A DNA stretch of 64,000 nt from Pristionchus mayeri (GCA_036245805.1 BTRK01000001.1:4836001-4900000), one strand, 5' to 3'; shown: positions 48,181 to 60,904, numbered from the stretch's first letter. Notes: a model not told the origin generated them from the sequence alone. Made by a program: numbers and translations.

Positions 48181-50681
48181 TAGGTTGAGTAGAAAGTTCT
48201 GTCGCATTTTGAGGGCCCGTTTCAATACTTTCGTTCTCATTTCTTTGTCAAAAGCAGAAGCCCTATATTTCAAGTTAATGAGGTACGCAAGGGGACATTT
48301 TAGATATGATTTAGATTTGGTAATCACTGCCTGTCTAAACGAGTTAAATCTAACAGTTCGTCAACGAGGGTTCATGTTTTTATGACACAATGATGTTCTT
48401 ATTAATTTCTACTTTGACAACAAAGGTAGGTAAACATCAAATAGGCCATCCATATCAGGGACTTGTCCCTTCGCTACCGCTGTGCGAAGTTGGTTCGATA
48501 CAGTCATCAATAAGCGGTTTAATCGAATTGATTAAATTCAGTTTGATGAGTCTTTATCGTCAGTCGTTCAGAGCCCTCCTTTAGACGCAGGCAATAGCCT
48601 CTACCCCACTATGCGCAATCTCAACATCACTATTGGGGGTAACTATTCCATCATCAACCATGGGCTTTAATTGTTCCGAAGCGTGTGAAAATATGAAAAA
48701 TATTTTCACGGCTGAAACAGGGATTCTCACAATATCACAATGATGCATGTGTCTCTGACTTTATCTCTTCTCATGTTACTACATGGGATGATTCCTAAGT
48801 GGATTGCGCAAAAAATGAGTACAATTAATCACGTGATCCTGCAGCATGGTAGGCAGGATAACATTCCAAAGGTCATGTTCGCTGTCTAAAAATTCCATTA
48901 TTTTACCAAATAATTCGAAAATCCATTGATTCAAACTAGCCCAAAACTTTGTGCATGAATATAATGGTTATTGTATGTGTTCACTACTGATAACATTTCA
49001 AGGTCCAACTCGAAAGGACCCATCCGGGAGGTGAGAATTTCTACCTCTCACTCCACATATCTTGTGCGGTCCCTATAAAAGCTTCACTTCCTGGGAAGGC
49101 CTGTTGTTGATGATACCTTCTGCTGCACTTATTTTATTCCTTGGTCATTGCACATTTCAATCATCACTTGCTCGCAGCCCTGTCTAACTTCCAAGATGGG
49201 TGGCTAGTCAAAGATCACTAGTCATTGAAATGCAAATGACCAACTTATTCGAATCATAGCTCCCAATATATTGCCAGTGAGATGTCTGTAACATCATTAA
49301 TTTATAGCACGGGACTATCCATAGTATTCCTTAGAATATCTAAATGATGCACCCGTTTGAACCATAGTATTAGGTTGTAACATAAGTTTTGTCGCATTTC
49401 GGAAGTTTACAATATTTCCATGAAGGATACTTCTCAAACATTATCAATGCCTGACCTCCTAGTATATGTTTGGGGTGTTCATGCACATTCAAACCATAGG
49501 GTAGAGCTGAACTGCGCACGCTGGCTATGCGAAAAATATTAATATGAACTGATTTAAATTTGGTGCAGATTTTATTAATTCGTTTGCTAGTTCGCAGAGA
49601 TGAATAATGAACCAAACTTCTACAGCATGGTGATATACCCCGTCAATGCTCTTTCAAAATATACGCCAGATATGGTGCTATGTTGAGCGGAACCAAAGAT
49701 ATACTTCACTGAGTGTAAGGTTAGCCGCTGATTCGTAGCCAACTTGACCAACTCTTCTGAATCCAGAATTGCAACAACAGTGACTAACATAAGTGCGTTC
49801 AATTACCACTCATGGAGGTATAATTTATCATTAAACAAGTGAGAGAAAGAACACTCCACTTGTGGGAAATTTGAATTTTTATTAATTCGATTCGCGCACA
49901 ATTTTACCAAAATTTGCAAGTTTAGGTGTTTCGAATTAAAGATTGTCATTCAAAAGCTATTTATTTCCAAACTTATCCCAAGTAGATACTAGTAAGGGAA
50001 GGGTTTATGGTTCGGATGGACACAACAAATCAGATATTGAACATGTGTGCGAGGTAGGAATATGAACAAAGTGCCGATTTCAGTAGTTTAATTTACATAC
50101 CATCGTTCTGAATGGAGCCACTTATCTCAACAGAACCCAATCTACCCCAAACTTTGTCTGCACACTGACCACTTTGGGTGAACTATATTCCACCACTATT
50201 TGGATCTGGATATCTACTGAGAAGAAAATTCGGCTTGCGAAAGTTTTCGCGACCGTCACCAACCATCCACATTATACAAACTCGTCTACATTTCTAGAAC
50301 GATTTTCGTTTGTCATTATCCGTGAGTGGTTCAAAATTATGCACATATGTAGTACTTTACGCAATTCACACAAAATCGGCATAATTTATCCTTTTCAAGA
50401 AGAGCTGATGCGTGAAAATGATTTCTAATCCTTATCTCAGTACAACTTTGTCTGACTAATGTGCCTCCTCAACTGCCTTGACAGGACTGAAGTAAAGCGC
50501 GTAAGAAAGAGTACGAAGGCCCTCACTGATGATGAATAACGAAATTGAGATTAAATTAATTCGAAGAATTTCTGAGGTTAAAATGCATAAGAGATTGGAC
50601 GCGACAAAACTTATGTTACAACCTGATAGTTACCAAACGTTTGAATATCAAAAATACGACAAAACTTTCTACTCAACCTGA
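48181..50681. mobile_element. Mariner-type element (outer of a nested pair)
   Basis: The left TIR TTAGGTTGAGTAGAAAGTT and the right end (ACTTTCTACTCAACCTGA) are complementary and flanked by TA, followed inwards by TGTCGCATTT/ATACGACAAA. This is the TTAGGTTG..AAAGT form of mariner termini. It is inserted in an AT-repeat of the right arm of the large transposon. No intact transposase frame is seen; minus-strand fragments remain near 48590-48680. Confidence 0.65.
49370..50626. mobile_element. Mariner-type element nested inside the previous one
   Basis: TIRs TTAGGTTGTAACATAAGTTT and the complement AAACTTATGTTACAACCTGA end at 50626, with TA on both sides. About 1.26 kb, the normal length of a mariner. 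Only short open frames survive (minus 49370-49615 and 49620-49802), so it is decayed. Its insertion splits the outer element, giving the order of events. Confidence 0.65.
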
Positions 50682-51324
50682 TATATACATATATGTTATA
50701 TATAACTTGAAAACGAAGAGTCGTAGCGATTGGAAGCCCTTAGAAGAATTGATAGAGCTCGTTGAGAGCTATCGATTGCATTTTTTGACTGCACGATTGG
50801 ACCACATTGAACCGAAATATTACCAAATAACGAAATCTTTCAAAAAATAACTAAGTCCAGAAAAGTCGAGAATCATCCATAGTAAATCGATAGTCCAAGG
50901 ACAGAGATATTAAAAATGGTCAACATAGACACCCCCTTATTTTGTATGTAGATTCCCTATTCAGAATAAAAACGATGGTGTTTTTGGTATGCGATGCCAA
51001 GAAATCGATATTTTTATCGCGAAATTCAGTTTTTCACAATTTTTCACTATGAATACTTGATTTAGCCTTGGTCCTACGTTGAGGAAGTTGTAGATCTCTC
51101 GATTTTGAGCAAAATGAAAAAAAAGTTTTCTGTACGTTCAAAATTAACTGAAATATGTCAATTTATCGCAGTAGATCACATAAATCGATAATGTGCAGAT
51201 TTCACCAAAATAAGTTGGACATCTTCTGACGCCCAATGGTATCCATCAACCAAGTAATTGGAAATCGGTGATGCAAAATATTTCTAGTAGCCAGCGCTCC
51301 TACACTTTTACTGGAGACCTGTGG

Positions 51325-52380
51325 TAAATCTATAATAATATTCGTGTGACGACTTGTGACGAGAGGCACGCAATAACCTCCTTGAAGAGTATGAGGGTGC
51401 TAAATCACTGATGATCACCTCATCGCTGCAGCTCGTGATTGGCTCAGTGTAGCGAGGGCGTGCAGCAGGATATGCTGCAGCTGGACCAAGGAGTTACTGC
51501 AGACGAGTTAGGAGAGCGGTATGCTGTATTTTTAAAGATTGCGTTTGAAAGAGGATTTACTGCTTTATTTTATTCAAAACTGGCAATTTTGTTTGATAGC
51601 AGCGATCTATATAATTAAATATTTAGTGCATCGGACATTGCGAATAAGGAGGGACAGCCTGCGGTAGCGCTTATCGATTCGTGTTTTAAAAAAAAATTTT
51701 ACTGGTCAAGCAACCATCTAAAGTCGCCAAATCGTTTGCTCGGCAGTTGTTCTATCTTTGGAGCGCGAAGCTAGCGGGATGAAAAAATGTGAAGACGGGA
51801 AGTATAGCTGGATTTTTCAATGCGGCTAGTTAATTAATTGACTGTACTGATTGTTAGAAGAAGAACGAAAGTTGCGATCTTCCGCGATAATCACTTTAGC
51901 CAAGGTTTTTGATTATATTTTTTTCTCACACGCTGTTCGCACAGTACTACGGTGCAAGTTACAATTGATTTACCTCTCATTGCCGTAGCACGAAAACTCC
52001 TTGAAACCCGAAATTTGTGCGAGTTGGCTAGGGAATTTCTCTCTGTGTCAGCTATACGGTATGCTGAATAGAGGGAGGCTACTGTAAGAAGGATGAGAAA
52101 ATCGTAGTTTGAGATGAGAAAATGATGTAGTGTGATGATAGCGTTGTGTAGAATAGGTAGCAAGAACTGAATGCTTTCAGTCTTCAAAATTTGACCCGCT
52201 CACAGTTGAGTTTCAGTATGTGGGTAAATAACCGGAGACTGCCCTGCCAATAATATCATTCTAAATTCTCTCTTTTTAAGAACGGTTGAATCCTTTGGAG
52301 TATCATGTGCAGTTAATATTTGAAAAATAAAACAGATTTAAATGTAAACGGAATTTGGGCGGATGAGAACTATGACATCA
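51325..52380. other. Intergenic with a duplicated exon-like block
   Basis: A plus-strand block at about 51730-51782 reads KVAKSFARQLFYLWSAKLAG and resembles 41705-41775 (ARALQLLLLWNANLAGN), in direct orientation on the other side of the large transposon. Similarity of residues despite diverged bases suggests an old coding duplication. A stop follows the first copy's frame. Nothing else supported. Confidence 0.3.
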
Positions 52381-53481
52381 TAGAACACACGATCCGAGAA
52401 AATCAACATATTTCTTCGGTGGCTTGGCACTGGCCGAAAATTCGAATCCCTTCTGACTTCACCAATAGGTAGTACTCGACGAGAGAAACCGACGAGCGTC
52501 GAAAGAATATCGATCCGCGTCCGCGCGCGCGACGGCGCGGATCTTGAAACAAACTACCGTAACCCTCGAAAATTTTTATATCGACTCAGATCACTGCGGC
52601 GGTGGGGTGAATAGGTCGGTGAGCAAATTCTAAGACATTTTTACTCCGAGGAGTTTTTCGATCAGATTTGATCCACGGCTGGAAATCGATATTTTCCCTT
52701 TCAATATTTTTTCCTGGAAAATTTTCCAAGAATCCGGAAAAATTGCATTAGCTCTACCGCTTCTAAATGTATTAATACATCTTCTGTAAAAATATAATTT
52801 TTTTTAAAACCCACGCATTTGTCGATTTTTTTGCAAAATGTGTACTATGGTGTAAGAAATAATGTAACCGCTTTTTTCCGAATTTACTTATTTATGTAAA
52901 ATATGATAATTTAATCATCCCATTGATGCTGACCTAGCTTATCTGCATTTAAAATGCATGAATTCATGCAATAATATGAAAATATATAAAGTTAGGAAAA
53001 AGCGGTTACAATATTTCTTACATCATAATTCACATTTTGCAAAAAAACCGACAAATACGTGGGTTAAAAAAAATTCATATTTTTACAGAAGATGTATTAA
53101 TACATTTAGAAGCGATAGAGCTAATAATTTTTTTTCCGGATTCTTGGAAAATTTTCCAGGAAAAATATTGAAAGTGAAAATATCGATTTCCAGCCGTAGA
53201 TCAAATCTGATCGAAAAACTCCGCGGAGTAAAAACGTCTTAGAATTTGCTCGCCGACCTATTCCCCCTACCGCCGCAGTGATCTGAGTCGATATAAAAAT
53301 TTTCGAGGATTACGGTAGTTTGTTTCAAGATCCGCGCCGTCGCGCGCACGGACGAGGATCGATATTCTATCGAAGCTCGTCGGTTCCCTCGTCGAGTACT
53401 ACATATTGGTGAAGTCACAAAGGATTCGAATTTTCGGCCTGTGCCAAGAATTTTTTGGTTTACTCAGAAATCGTGTTATAG
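52381..53481. mobile_element. Palindromic foldback element (family member 3)
   Basis: Left: ACACACGATCCGAG, then GGCTTGGCACTGGCCGAAAA. Right: complement ending TTTCGGCCTGTGCCAAG and ATCGTGTTATAG at about 53481. Arms of about 520 bp pair through ATCGATATTTTCCCTTTC, TTCCTGGAAAATTTTCCAAG and AAAGCGGTTACA-type blocks around a centre near 52930. Same family as 35292-36383. A fragment of this family also lies at 55105-55220. Confidence 0.8.
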
Positions 53482-53518
53482 TTCTGATCAGACCTAGTGC
53501 CATCTAAACCTGTCCACG

Positions 53519-54965
53519 TCGTTCTGGCAGCAGTTTCTCCTGCTCTCTTCGACATGTTCCTCGATGAGACAGTGGAGAATACGACGAAGGGAGAGGGAGG
53601 AGCAGAGAGGGCTGGAGGAGTCACAAGGAGTGAGCCTATGAAGTGCGTTTGAATCAAAGATCAAAGATCAACTATTATAGCAGCATCGACTCCTCCTGGT
53701 TCAGCAGATGAGGAGGGACAGAATCAGACACCAGTGGCGAGCGTTAGCTTTCTAAAAATGTTGTTCGCAGAAAGCAATCCTGGCCGGAATTGGCTAAGGT
53801 TGAAATGCTCGATACTTAATACATGATCAAAACCTGAATCTGCTTGGGAATTAAGATTTTGATTTTTTGATTTTGTTTGATTATCTAGCTGTCTTTTTAG
53901 TTTTAGGGATGTTTTCGATCGAAGCACATGTTTATATTTGAAATCAAATTGTTCATATTCTGGCGGGCAAATCAACCCGTAATCCGATGGCTTTCTTCGA
54001 ATTCGAGCAGACGGACTATGAATGCTTCGAGGCTCTCGTCAACTTCGCATACACTTCCACGTGAGTTACTGTTGCAAGCAGGGGAGTTAGTGATAATGGG
54101 GGGAATGTTTTCAATTGTATCGAACTGAGTCTGGACAAAATATGTAAAGTTTGTTGTTTTCGGTCTGGAATTCAGCAGCAAGAAGGTGGCTGAGCTGTAC
54201 AAGACAGCATACTCCCTGCGGATGATTAGCGTCGTCAATTTTTGGATTTTTTAAAAGTTTTAATCGTGATAAAAAGCATCGGATTTTTTATTTATTTTCC
54301 AAATTTGGCCTAGCATGTTCTCGTTTCGCTCATCCTTCAATTCAAGACGATTACCGACTTTTTTTTATTTTTCTGCGGGATGGATGGCAATAATTAACTC
54401 TCTTTCTCAGGCATGCGCGAACTACCTCGCTGACAATCTGTGAGTCACCAATTTTATCGGAATCAGAAAACAGGCCAACTTAAACCGAGACTGCTCATGG
54501 AAATGGTAAGAGTGGAATCGATAACTAACTAAATATTTTTATATTTAGTATTTATTACTATAGGAGATCGGACTTTCCCTATGCAATTGTGGAAATATCC
54601 ATGCATTTGTTGGTAAACTGCTTAAAAGTGTAAGAGAATATGATGTTTTTTCGAAATTGTTTACCTTATTATTTTCCAGGTGGACAAGTTCATCATGAAG
54701 AATGAAGAGGCGATAGTGAACGACAGCGTCGAATTCCCCCATCTCCCGTGTGTTAAGGTGCGAAAAAAATTGCATAGGAAATCGCATGGGAAATATTAGT
54801 AACCCAAAGACTTTTTTGGGTTTATCCTCACATCGTGCTTGCCGTTTCACGTTCCTGTCAAGATCGATGGCTTTGTGACGAAACTAATGACACGTTCTCG
54901 AATATCTTAAAAAAACATTTAAATTCAGACGCGTACCATCGTGGCTTTGGACGAAAAAAACGACT
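53519..54965 (+). pseudogene. BTB-Kelch paralogue fragment, exons 7-13-like
   Basis: Segments match exons of the intact gene in order: exon 7 (53519-53638), 8 (about 53682-53733), 9 (about 53958-54060), 10 (about 54172-54235), 11 (about 54412-54507), 12 (about 54680-54758) and part of 13 (about 54927-54955). Exon 11 has a TGA after ACANYLADNL and small changes follow, so the copy is broken. It is on the opposite strand to the parent gene and lacks all Kelch exons. Confidence 0.8.
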
Positions 54966-55104
54966 GGTCAACTGTTTCGTTGAAATACGAGGTTCTTTCG
55001 CAGCTACCTTCTTTTCTGTAGCAGTTCGCTTTATTTTCTGACTAACTGGTTTGAATGCTCCAAAAATTAAGGGTCTGTACCATAGTTGCCCACGCGGCGG
55101 CGAC

Positions 55105-55220
55105 CACCATGACCCCCTATCGATTTCCGGCCGTAGATCGCATCTGATCCAAAAAATTGCCTAAGTAAAAAAGTTTTAGAATCTTATCGCCGAAGTATCG
55201 CCCCTACCGCCGTAATGATT
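55105..55220. repeat. Fragment of the foldback family
   Basis: The text from ATCGATTTCCGGCCGTAGAT to CCCCTACCGCCG matches the inner arm of the palindromic elements at 35.3-36.4 and 52.4-53.5 kb. Only one arm is present. A B-box-like GGTTCGATCCC lies just beyond, at 55258-55270 on the minus strand, without a foldable tRNA. Confidence 0.5.
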
Positions 55221-55407
55221 GAAAGCGAGCAAAACATTTTGCAAAAGATATGCACCGGCGGGGATCGAACCCTGGTCGGCGATTGCGCTCTAGAAAACCA
55301 ATCGAAAAGTGTGTTTAATCGAAATTCCAAATTTTCAGCGGAATCAGAATTTGCATGCAACAGAGCACCACATATCGAAAATTCAGGATCAACTTTTGAG
55401 TTTCAGA

Positions 55408-56734
55408 TGAGCAGTGAGACTTTGCTTTTTTCGACATTGCTCAGCCAGATTTTGATAAATTTGAAAACTGTCTTAAGTTTTGTCATTACTTTTCATGTTC
55501 TTTCATATCGCATATAGCTTGTCTCTGAAATCGAAAATATTGTTTTCTCAAATTTCGCACCAAAATGTTAAAATTTTTCAAAAATTTAGAAGAGCTGGGT
55601 TTTTTTTCCCTGACCACGTACTTGTTGACCACTGGTTAAAGAAAACCAGAGGAGGAGGGGGGGGGAGAGACTCTCCTAGATTCGAATGTTCTCCTCTCTC
55701 GTCTCCCACTGTCCAATGAGAGAGTGTAAATTTAATAGAGCGATCGTATTTTAGTGGTAATTTTAATGGAATCGTTCGATGTTTTACTGGTCCCTTCAAT
55801 GAAGGTTGTCAAATGTAGAAGGGTAAAAATAGGAGAATCGCTCAATTTCCAGTGATATCCTCCTCTCTACGGACTTTCTCGATCAATACTGCAACAATGG
55901 GAAGAAGGTTCGTTGATTTCTGATTTTCAGACGATATATCGGGACAGAAGCGGAAATCCGACATTACTCGTGCAATCATAATCTCGATGAAACTAAAAAT
56001 GCACTAGTTTGCGCGTTGGGGAATTTAGTTAATTGGCCACAATATTCATAGCCATTTCATAGGATAACGTATTATCTTGTACTTGTGCCTTATTTCTTTG
56101 ATAGTTTAGCGACGATAAAGTGTCTGAACTGATGGGAGTGATGCTTTCCTTTTCCAGTTCGGTCTCTCCCTCTGGCTCTCGTCAGCCTCTCCTCTCGCTT
56201 ATTCTTGTCCCTCTTCCTTCACTCTCCTAATCGATGATGACTACATGGTCAGCAGGGGAAATCTGGTGAGTGGATTGATGAAATTATTGTTTCAAGTTTA
56301 TGTTATTAGTTTCATGCGATGTTCCTTTCTGTTTGAACAAGAATGGTTTAGGGACCCGGCGGACTATCCTATTCTGGTGCATGGAACTTACTGCAATTGG
56401 TTCTTTTCGGGCCGGTTCGATAATAGAAAAAAATAAAAGAAAGAATATTCGGAAATTTTCAACGGTATGAAAGAACTCAACCTGGCAAATTTGTGGTCCA
56501 TTGAATCTTTTCAGATCATGATTGATGTTGGGAGTGATCAATCAGTTCTGCATTGTTTGTCGATACAATTTTATCGATACCTCCTGATTTTTTGGCAGTG
56601 CGATTGAATAATTAACAAGTGTACCTGCCAAGTTTCCGTCAACTAGTATATCTAGACGCATTCAAAGGTGTTTTGATATTGTCGGCGTGTTTATGCCAAA
56701 TATATTTTATCAAAGGAAGTCAAACAATAAATGA

Positions 56735-56797
<63 letters not shown>

Positions 56798-57374
56798 AAA
56801 AGGATTGTGCAGAATAGAGTGCATAATTCCCTTCCACTCTCAGATTCGAGTGTTCTCTTGATCTTTGTACTTTGTATCTTTGTACTTTTCAAATCACTGA
56901 TTTATCTCACCAATCGATATTATGACTCGCGCTGCTCCAGGAAGGGAAACCCTCTCTGTGCAGGGGCTCGATCGAACTGAATTGCGATTACGGTAACCTA
57001 GTTTGGTCTCACAATGATCGGCTACCGTACCTGCTTCGCAAGGATGCCTACATACACGTCGTCAAAGGAGTACAGTTGTAGCAATATCGAACTGATCACA
57101 CAATCCACTGTTATAAAAACATTTCTCAGAACAACCCATAGAATAGCTACTGTAAAATTACAGTATTGCACGCACTCTCTACAGTACGGTGACAGGTATT
57201 GATTGGAGACCATATTAAGATTACTGTAACTACCGTACCTTGTGTTTGTGTAGTCTGAATCAGAAGGGTGGCATCACCATCTTCCCTCATAGAGAGGTTT
57301 CGTCCTCTTGACGAAAAGAGAACACTCGAATCTGAGAGTGGAAGGGAATTATGCACTCTATTCTGCACAATCCT

Positions 57375-57437
<63 letters not shown>

Positions 57438-58762
57438 TCATTTATTGTTTGACTTCCTTTGATAAAATATATTTGGCATAAACACGCCGACAATATCAAA
57501 ACACCTTTGAATGCGTCTAGATATACTAGTTGAAGGAAACTTGGCAGGTACACTTGTTAATTATTCAATCGCACTGCCAAAAAATCAGGAGGTATCGATA
57601 AAATTGTATCGACAAACAATGCAGAACTGACTGATCACTCCCAACATCAATCATGATCTGAAAAGATTCAATGGACCACAAATTTGCCAGGTTGAGTTCT
57701 TTCATACCGTTGAAAATTTCCGAATATTCTTTCTTTTATTTTTTTCTATTATCGAACCGGCCGAAAAGAACCAATTGCAGTAAGTTCCATGCACCAGAAT
57801 AGGATAGTCCGCCGGGTCCCTAAACCATTCTTGTTCAAACAGAAAGGAACATCGCATGAAACTAATAACATAAACTTGAAACAATAATTTCATCAATCCA
57901 CTCACCAGATTTCCCCTGCTGACCATGTAGTCATCATCGATTAGGAGAGTGAAGGAAGAGGGACAAGAATAAGCGAGATGAGAGGCTGACGAGAGCCAGA
58001 GGGAGAGACCGAACTGGAAAAGGAAAGCATCACTCCCATCAGTTCAGACACTTTATCGTCGCTAAACTATCAAAGAAATAAGGCACAAGTACAAGATAAT
58101 ACGTTATCCTATGAAATGGCTATGAATATTGTGGCCAATTAACTAAATTCCCCAACGCGCAAACTAGTGCATTTTTAGTTTCATCGAGATTATGATTGCA
58201 CGAGTAATGTCGGATTTCCGCTTCTGTCCCGATATATCGTCTGAAAATCAGAAATCAACGAACCTTCTTCCCATTGTTGCAGTATTGATCGAGAAAGTCC
58301 GTAGAGAGGAGGATATCACTGGAAATTGAGCGATTCTCCTATTTTTACCCTTCTACATTTGACAACCTTCATTGAAGGGACCAGTAAAACATCGAACGAT
58401 TCCATTAAAATTACCACTAAAATACGATCGCTCTATTAAATTTACACTCTCTCATTGGACAGTGGGAGACGAGAGAGGAGAACATTCGAATCTAGGAGAG
58501 TCTCTCCCCCCCCCCTCCTCCTCTGGTTTTCTTTAACCAGTGGTCAACAAGTACGTGGTCAGGGAAAAAAAACCCAGCTCTTCTAAATTTTTGAAAAATT
58601 TTAACCTTTTGGTGCGAAATTTGAGAAAACAATATTTTCGATTTCAGAGACAAGCTATATGCGATATGAAAGAACATGAAAAGTAATGACAAAACTTAAG
58701 ACAGTTTTCAAATTTATCAAAATCTGGCTGAGCAATGTCGAAAAAAGCAAAGTCTCACTGCT
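55408..58762. repeat. Large inverted duplication, arms about 1.45 kb, spacer about 455 bp
   Basis: 55408-56861 is the reverse complement of 57318-58762 with very few differences. Each arm carries GT31 exon 7- and 8-like sequence (55852-55907 and 56158-56266 on plus; 57909-58017 and 58269-58323 on minus), a pyrimidine/GA microsatellite (56738-56793; 57377-57428) and a 5' sliver of the exon 9 homologue. Near identity means a recent event or gene conversion between arms. Confidence 0.85.
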
Positions 58763-58838
58763 CACTGGTTGCAAGAAACCAGACAGGTCTTCCATTTCAC
58801 TACTCACTGATTCTCATCTGCCTCCTTCATCAGTTTAT

Positions 58839-58889
<51 letters not shown>

Positions 58890-59360
58890 CAGCTGAGGCT
58901 GTCACCACGAAAATGAATCTGCAGATAGGGCAATTGTATCATGTTTATTTTGGCTGTCAACTGCTAGAATCCTAAACACTGCTGGTCTTTCATATTTCAT
59001 GAATACTGCGCAGCACATAACCTCATTTTCCGCATTTTTCATTTATTTTTTTTTAGATTGCACAACCACGAAAATATCGAAGTGGCGCATTCACGTTAGC
59101 TTAGACTGGTATTCGAAGCGCGCAATCACCGTGTGAAACTCTCAGCTGGGCAATGCTCCTATTCTAGAACTCCAATATTTTGAGAGTCTCTCCTCCACTC
59201 ACCGTATTCCCCATTCTCTATCTCGTTCTTCTCTTCCCCATGTTCGCCTGATCGCGCGTCACAATTATTAATTTATTTTCATTTTTACAAACAAATTTTA
59301 CAAAAAAATATACCTAAAAATTGCCGATGGCCGACTTGACGAGGATAGACTGCGAGACTT
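56911..59360 (-). pseudogene. Second GT31 copy, broken
   Basis: Minus order of matches to the intact gene: exon 4 (about 59312-59360), 5 (about 59202-59260), 6 (58885-58922 plus 58794-58830, split by a TA microsatellite), 7 (58269-58323), 8 (57909-58017), 9 (57239-57331), 11 (57031-57082, still reads FDDVYVGILAKQ) and 12 (56911-56975). Exon 10 is missing. The exon 9 copy has an inserted base, giving a stop after the DETSL region. It therefore cannot encode a complete enzyme, although several exons remain open. Confidence 0.8.
58841..58885. repeat. (TA)n microsatellite inside a GT31 exon copy
   Basis: About 22 TA units replace the ATCGATA of the intact exon 6 (CGATATCGATAGATC). The expansion began within former coding sequence. 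Confidence 0.9.
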
Positions 59361-60248
59361 CTGCAAAAATTGATCACTTTCCAAATAATTATGAAACACC
59401 CGGCATTTTGTTGCTGTAATCACTGGTCAATTGCTGTAGCCTATAAAACCCGTCAATGACGTGTATCATTTTGTCACATATAAAGTATAGAACTGCCGAT
59501 GATTATGTTTGTAAAGACTAGGCTAGGAGGGTAGGCTAGGCTACACACAACCGTAACCTTAGTAAGTATTGTAGCTATTAGCAATTACTACTAATAACGA
59601 ACATCTTTTGATGATCAAATCTGATACTATAGTTCCTTTCATCGGCACTTTTTTCCTGACAACTCAGTCGACAAATCGATAGTCATTTTATCCATAAAAA
59701 TCTCACATGAACTCTCAATGAAATCCAAATTGCGATAGTAAGAACAAAGAGATAAAATAAACGCCATAACACGCGTGAAGATTACACTACTGATCTGAGA
59801 TTGCACAGGCCAATCGATTTTATAACTGATTGGCATGAAATATACTTTTACGAACTTGGCTAATCCCCGTTTCGATATTCCGACATAACTGAATGCTACC
59901 GGAATTTTTTGATGTGTAGTCAATTGATGTTTCAAAAATACCTACTATTTCCGTACATCAGTCAGAAGGCGTTACCAGAAAGTTACACACTCATCGTTGA
60001 TTAAACGAGGCTGGACAGTGTGTGGACGGGAATTTCAATTTTGATTTCCGGGAATTTCCGTTTTGAAAAAGCGACAGATTTGATTGGTAACCGATGGGCA
60101 TTCGAACATCCAATACAATTTTGCCCCGTAAGCTAAGCTATTACAAGTTATATTACGTCTCAGCACACTATCTCGTCGGGCAGTTATCACTAAATAGTGC
60201 ATGAAGGCGATAGGACCCCACCCTTCTTGCTCTCTCTCTCACCTATAC

Positions 60249-60643
60249 ACTCCTTAGACAGTCTCCTCTATCGTATCCTCCACATACGATGATTTTCCCA
60301 CCGTTGAAGACGGCACCGATGCCGGCACCGAGAATTAGATTTTTATTGGAAAAGCGAATGCAGTCGGATTGATGGCACAGGCATATCCAAGAATAAATGG
60401 TACTCCATAAACAATAATCCGCCGGGCAGATTAAATTTGAAAAATCGAAAAAAATACAACATTCGACTTCTTTTTATGATTGTTCTTAAGCAAACCATAG
60501 CAAACTACTACAGTCGATCCCGTCCACTCACCGTTCTTCATTCATGGTGGCCAATGGTCTCCTCCGAATTCCAGTGCAAGAGACGAGTCTCGCCTGCAAC
60601 TGCGCCTTCTTAGGATCCACCATAGACGAGGAGTGACCGTTGC
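60249..60643 (-). pseudogene. Kelch exon 20- and 21-like fragment
   Basis: About 60249-60332 matches exon 21 (CCTCTATCGTATCCTCCACA) and 60530-60643 matches exon 20 (TTCATTCATGGTGGCCAATG). The introns around them also match 23860-24640, so this is a genomic duplication, not a retrocopy. No other Kelch exons follow. Confidence 0.75.
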
Positions 60644-60904
60644 TGAAAAGATGGGCTTGAGGTAGAAGGGAATACGGCAGCACCTCATCATTCGGGCTAG
60701 CTCAAGTTATATTCAAAGACGCCTTATTGTAATATTTTTATGCGAAATCGATATTTTCAAATGAAACTTTCTATGAAACGGCAACTCAGAAACATGAAAT
60801 GGCTATCTTATGTTTCACCCTGCAGATGTTTACTCGGGAAATTACCTAAGGGATAATTCAGAGATGATTTCCTACTTTCAAAAAATAATAATTAAAAGTC
60901 TAGA

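Larger units (their letters stand above)
43627..51324. mobile_element. Large palindromic DNA transposon with ~2-kb inverted arms
   Basis: The left end, (C)ACGGGTCTCCTGTAAAAGTG near 43628, is mirrored at the right end by CACTTTTACTGGAGACCTGTGG near 51303-51324. The left arm (43628 to about 45630) pairs with 47040-48170 plus 50690-51324. Blocks such as ACGTGGTAGACT-type text, GATCCCGCGGATAATA and TTGTCGCCTGTTTTTGTT occur complementary on both sides. The right arm is interrupted by nested mariner-type insertions (48181-50681). The 1.4-kb centre encodes a decayed transposase-like protein on the minus strand. Removing the insertions leaves an element of about 5.2 kb. A related terminus begins at 62168. 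Confidence 0.75.

Noticed and set aside
57268..57553. Open frames sharing text on opposite strands at 56.6-57.5 kb
   Set aside because: Mirror images in the inverted duplication, extended by GA/CT microsatellites.
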